Virus record (IMG/VR): IMGVR_UViG_3300046665_000589
Coordinates: 1-64,000 of that record
From: a virus
Direction: 5' to 3' (one strand)
Length of the DNA stretch: 64,000 bases
Part shown: positions 63,301 to 64,000 of the stretch, one piece after another
How positions within the stretch are numbered: the stretch's first letter is position 1
Layout of the letters: every line of letters begins with the position of its first letter
Notes under the pieces: generated by a model
What the model saw: the letters and a program-made list of their open reading frames with translations, nothing else
Told to the model about the DNA's origin: nothing
The model's database searches: none
Made by a program: the position numbers and the translations under genes

Positions 63301-63881
63301 CCATCATCAGCATGCGCCGCGCCGGCTTCCTCGACCGCAAGGAGAAGTTCGAGGCGTGGTTGACGGAAGCCGGCGCCGAGGTGCTGACCTGCACCAACGA
63401 GTGGGAGCTGTGCCGCTTCCGCTGCGGCAGCGGCACCTCGATCGTGTACACCAACAAGCGCCACGAGCTTACCTACGTGGGCCAAGCGAGTACCGCGTTC
63501 GCCAGCTTCCTCGGCGCCAAGCGCTGGCGCGCCGCGCCGCGCACCAACCGCACCACCAAGTCCAACCCGACCTGCGCCACCTTGCGCCAGCGCGACGGCG
63601 ACAACTGCTTCTACTGCCACCTGCCAGTGGCCGTCGAGGACGAGTCGGTCGAGCACTTGGTGGCGCTGACGCACGGCGGCCCGGATCACATCGCCAACAT
63701 GGCGCTGGCCCACAAGTTGTGCAACCGCGAGGCCGGGCACCTGGCACTGATGGAGAAGATCCGCTTCCGCGAGATATGCTGGCGGCGCCTGCATACGTCC
63801 GGCACCGTCGCCAGCTTGGTGCTGCCTGGCGTTGGCGAATTCGAAACCACCGATAACAGCCCACCCTGGGAGACCACATGA
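63297..63881 (+). CDS. HNH endonuclease, 194 aa
   Basis: The C-terminal half has a canonical HNH: CFYCHLPVAVEDESVEHLVA, then LTHGGPDHIANMALAHKLCN, with the CxxC zinc pair (Cys102 and Cys105) and the H-x-N-x-x-L helix. The N-terminal part is an alpha/beta domain (FEAWLTEAGAEVLTCTNEWE). It is co-oriented and tightly coupled (ATGA) with neighbours, so it may be a resident phage nuclease (for example in packaging or host DNA attack) rather than a homing element. Confidence 0.85.
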   Translation: MTIISMRRAGFLDRKEKFEAWLTEAGAEVLTCTNEWELCRFRCGSGTSIVYTNKRHELTYVGQASTAFASFLGAKRWRAAPRTNRTTKSNPTCATLRQRDGDNCFYCHLPVAVEDESVEHLVALTHGGPDHIANMALAHKLCNREAGHLALMEKIRFREICWRRLHTSGTVASLVLPGVGEFETTDNSPPWETT

Positions 63882-64000
63882 AAGGCTACCGCTTTTACGC
63901 CGAGATGCCGGGCATACGCAGCAGCAAGTCGGCCAGCAAACATTGGTCGGCCTTCACCCGCGAACTGCTGCAGCAGCAAGCCGCCCGCGGCTGGCACAAC
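63878..64000 (+). CDS. Hypothetical protein, cut by the right window edge
   Basis: Begins MKGYRFYAEMPGIRSSKSAS in an ATGA overlap with the HNH gene; 41 residues are visible and the frame is still open at 64000. Basic and Ser-rich so far. No assignment possible. Confidence 0.6.
   Translation, partial: MKGYRFYAEMPGIRSSKSASKHWSAFTRELLQQQAARGWHN

Overview
The window is one continuous piece of a tailed double-stranded DNA bacteriophage genome (Caudoviricetes) with siphovirus architecture. The evidence is a complete head, connector and long-tail gene set, a 2,328-residue tape measure protein, a -1 frameshifting tail assembly chaperone and a lambda-like terminase. A nested Rz/Rz1 spanin pair and a GH19-type endolysin imply a Gram-negative host. 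Base composition is GC-rich throughout, which would suit a high-GC proteobacterium, but the sequence does not fix the host genus. No integrase or recognisable lysogeny repressor is present, so a lytic lifestyle is likely but unproven. The left and right edges each cut a gene.

Region 1 (1-9204, rightward) is DNA metabolism: family A DNA polymerase (5' end probably cut), a tiny P-loop protein, T7-like ATP-dependent DNA ligase, thymidylate synthase, a PD-(D/E)XK-like nuclease, an SbcD/SbcC-like (gp47/gp46-like) nuclease-ATPase pair and a small helix-turn-helix protein. It ends at a strong terminator.

Region 2 (9184-13071, leftward) carries a phosphoesterase interrupted by a 272-residue intein, the Rz/Rz1 spanins, endolysin, two small holin-like membrane proteins and a 30-residue leader ORF, behind its own promoter.

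Region 3 (13081-40462, leftward) is the late structural block. Read in transcription order it holds an HTH protein (TerS candidate), a 142-residue protein, a 57-residue membrane protein, TerL, portal, S49 protease with nested scaffold, decoration protein, major capsid protein, connectors, tail terminator, tail tube, frameshifted chaperones, tape measure, baseplate or tip protein, an S74 chaperone-bearing fibre and further fibre genes. A GIY-YIG homing endonuclease gene lies backwards among them. Several late genes have their own sigma70-like promoters and terminators. A 15-bp dyad (GCA-N7-TGC core) recurs in at least seven gaps, mostly inside promoters.

Region 4 (40463-46782) is a regulatory zone rich in non-coding DNA: a perfect AT palindrome, five 12-bp iterons, a 0.7-kb gap with many hairpins, a run of small early genes, a convergent HNH gene, phased T-tracts with a nested inverted repeat, and a roughly 350-bp array of TTGACA-like decamers containing a large palindrome. 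This is the most unusual part of the window and probably includes replication-origin or early-control sequences.

Region 5 (46783-64000, rightward) is a dense cassette of about 50 mostly small, mostly unrecognised genes, usually overlapping by ATGA or GTGA. It looks like an early accessory or host-takeover region. The few recognisable members are a DUF2591/NinX-like protein, an orphan IS5-type transposase N-terminal domain, zinc-ribbon proteins and an HNH nuclease.
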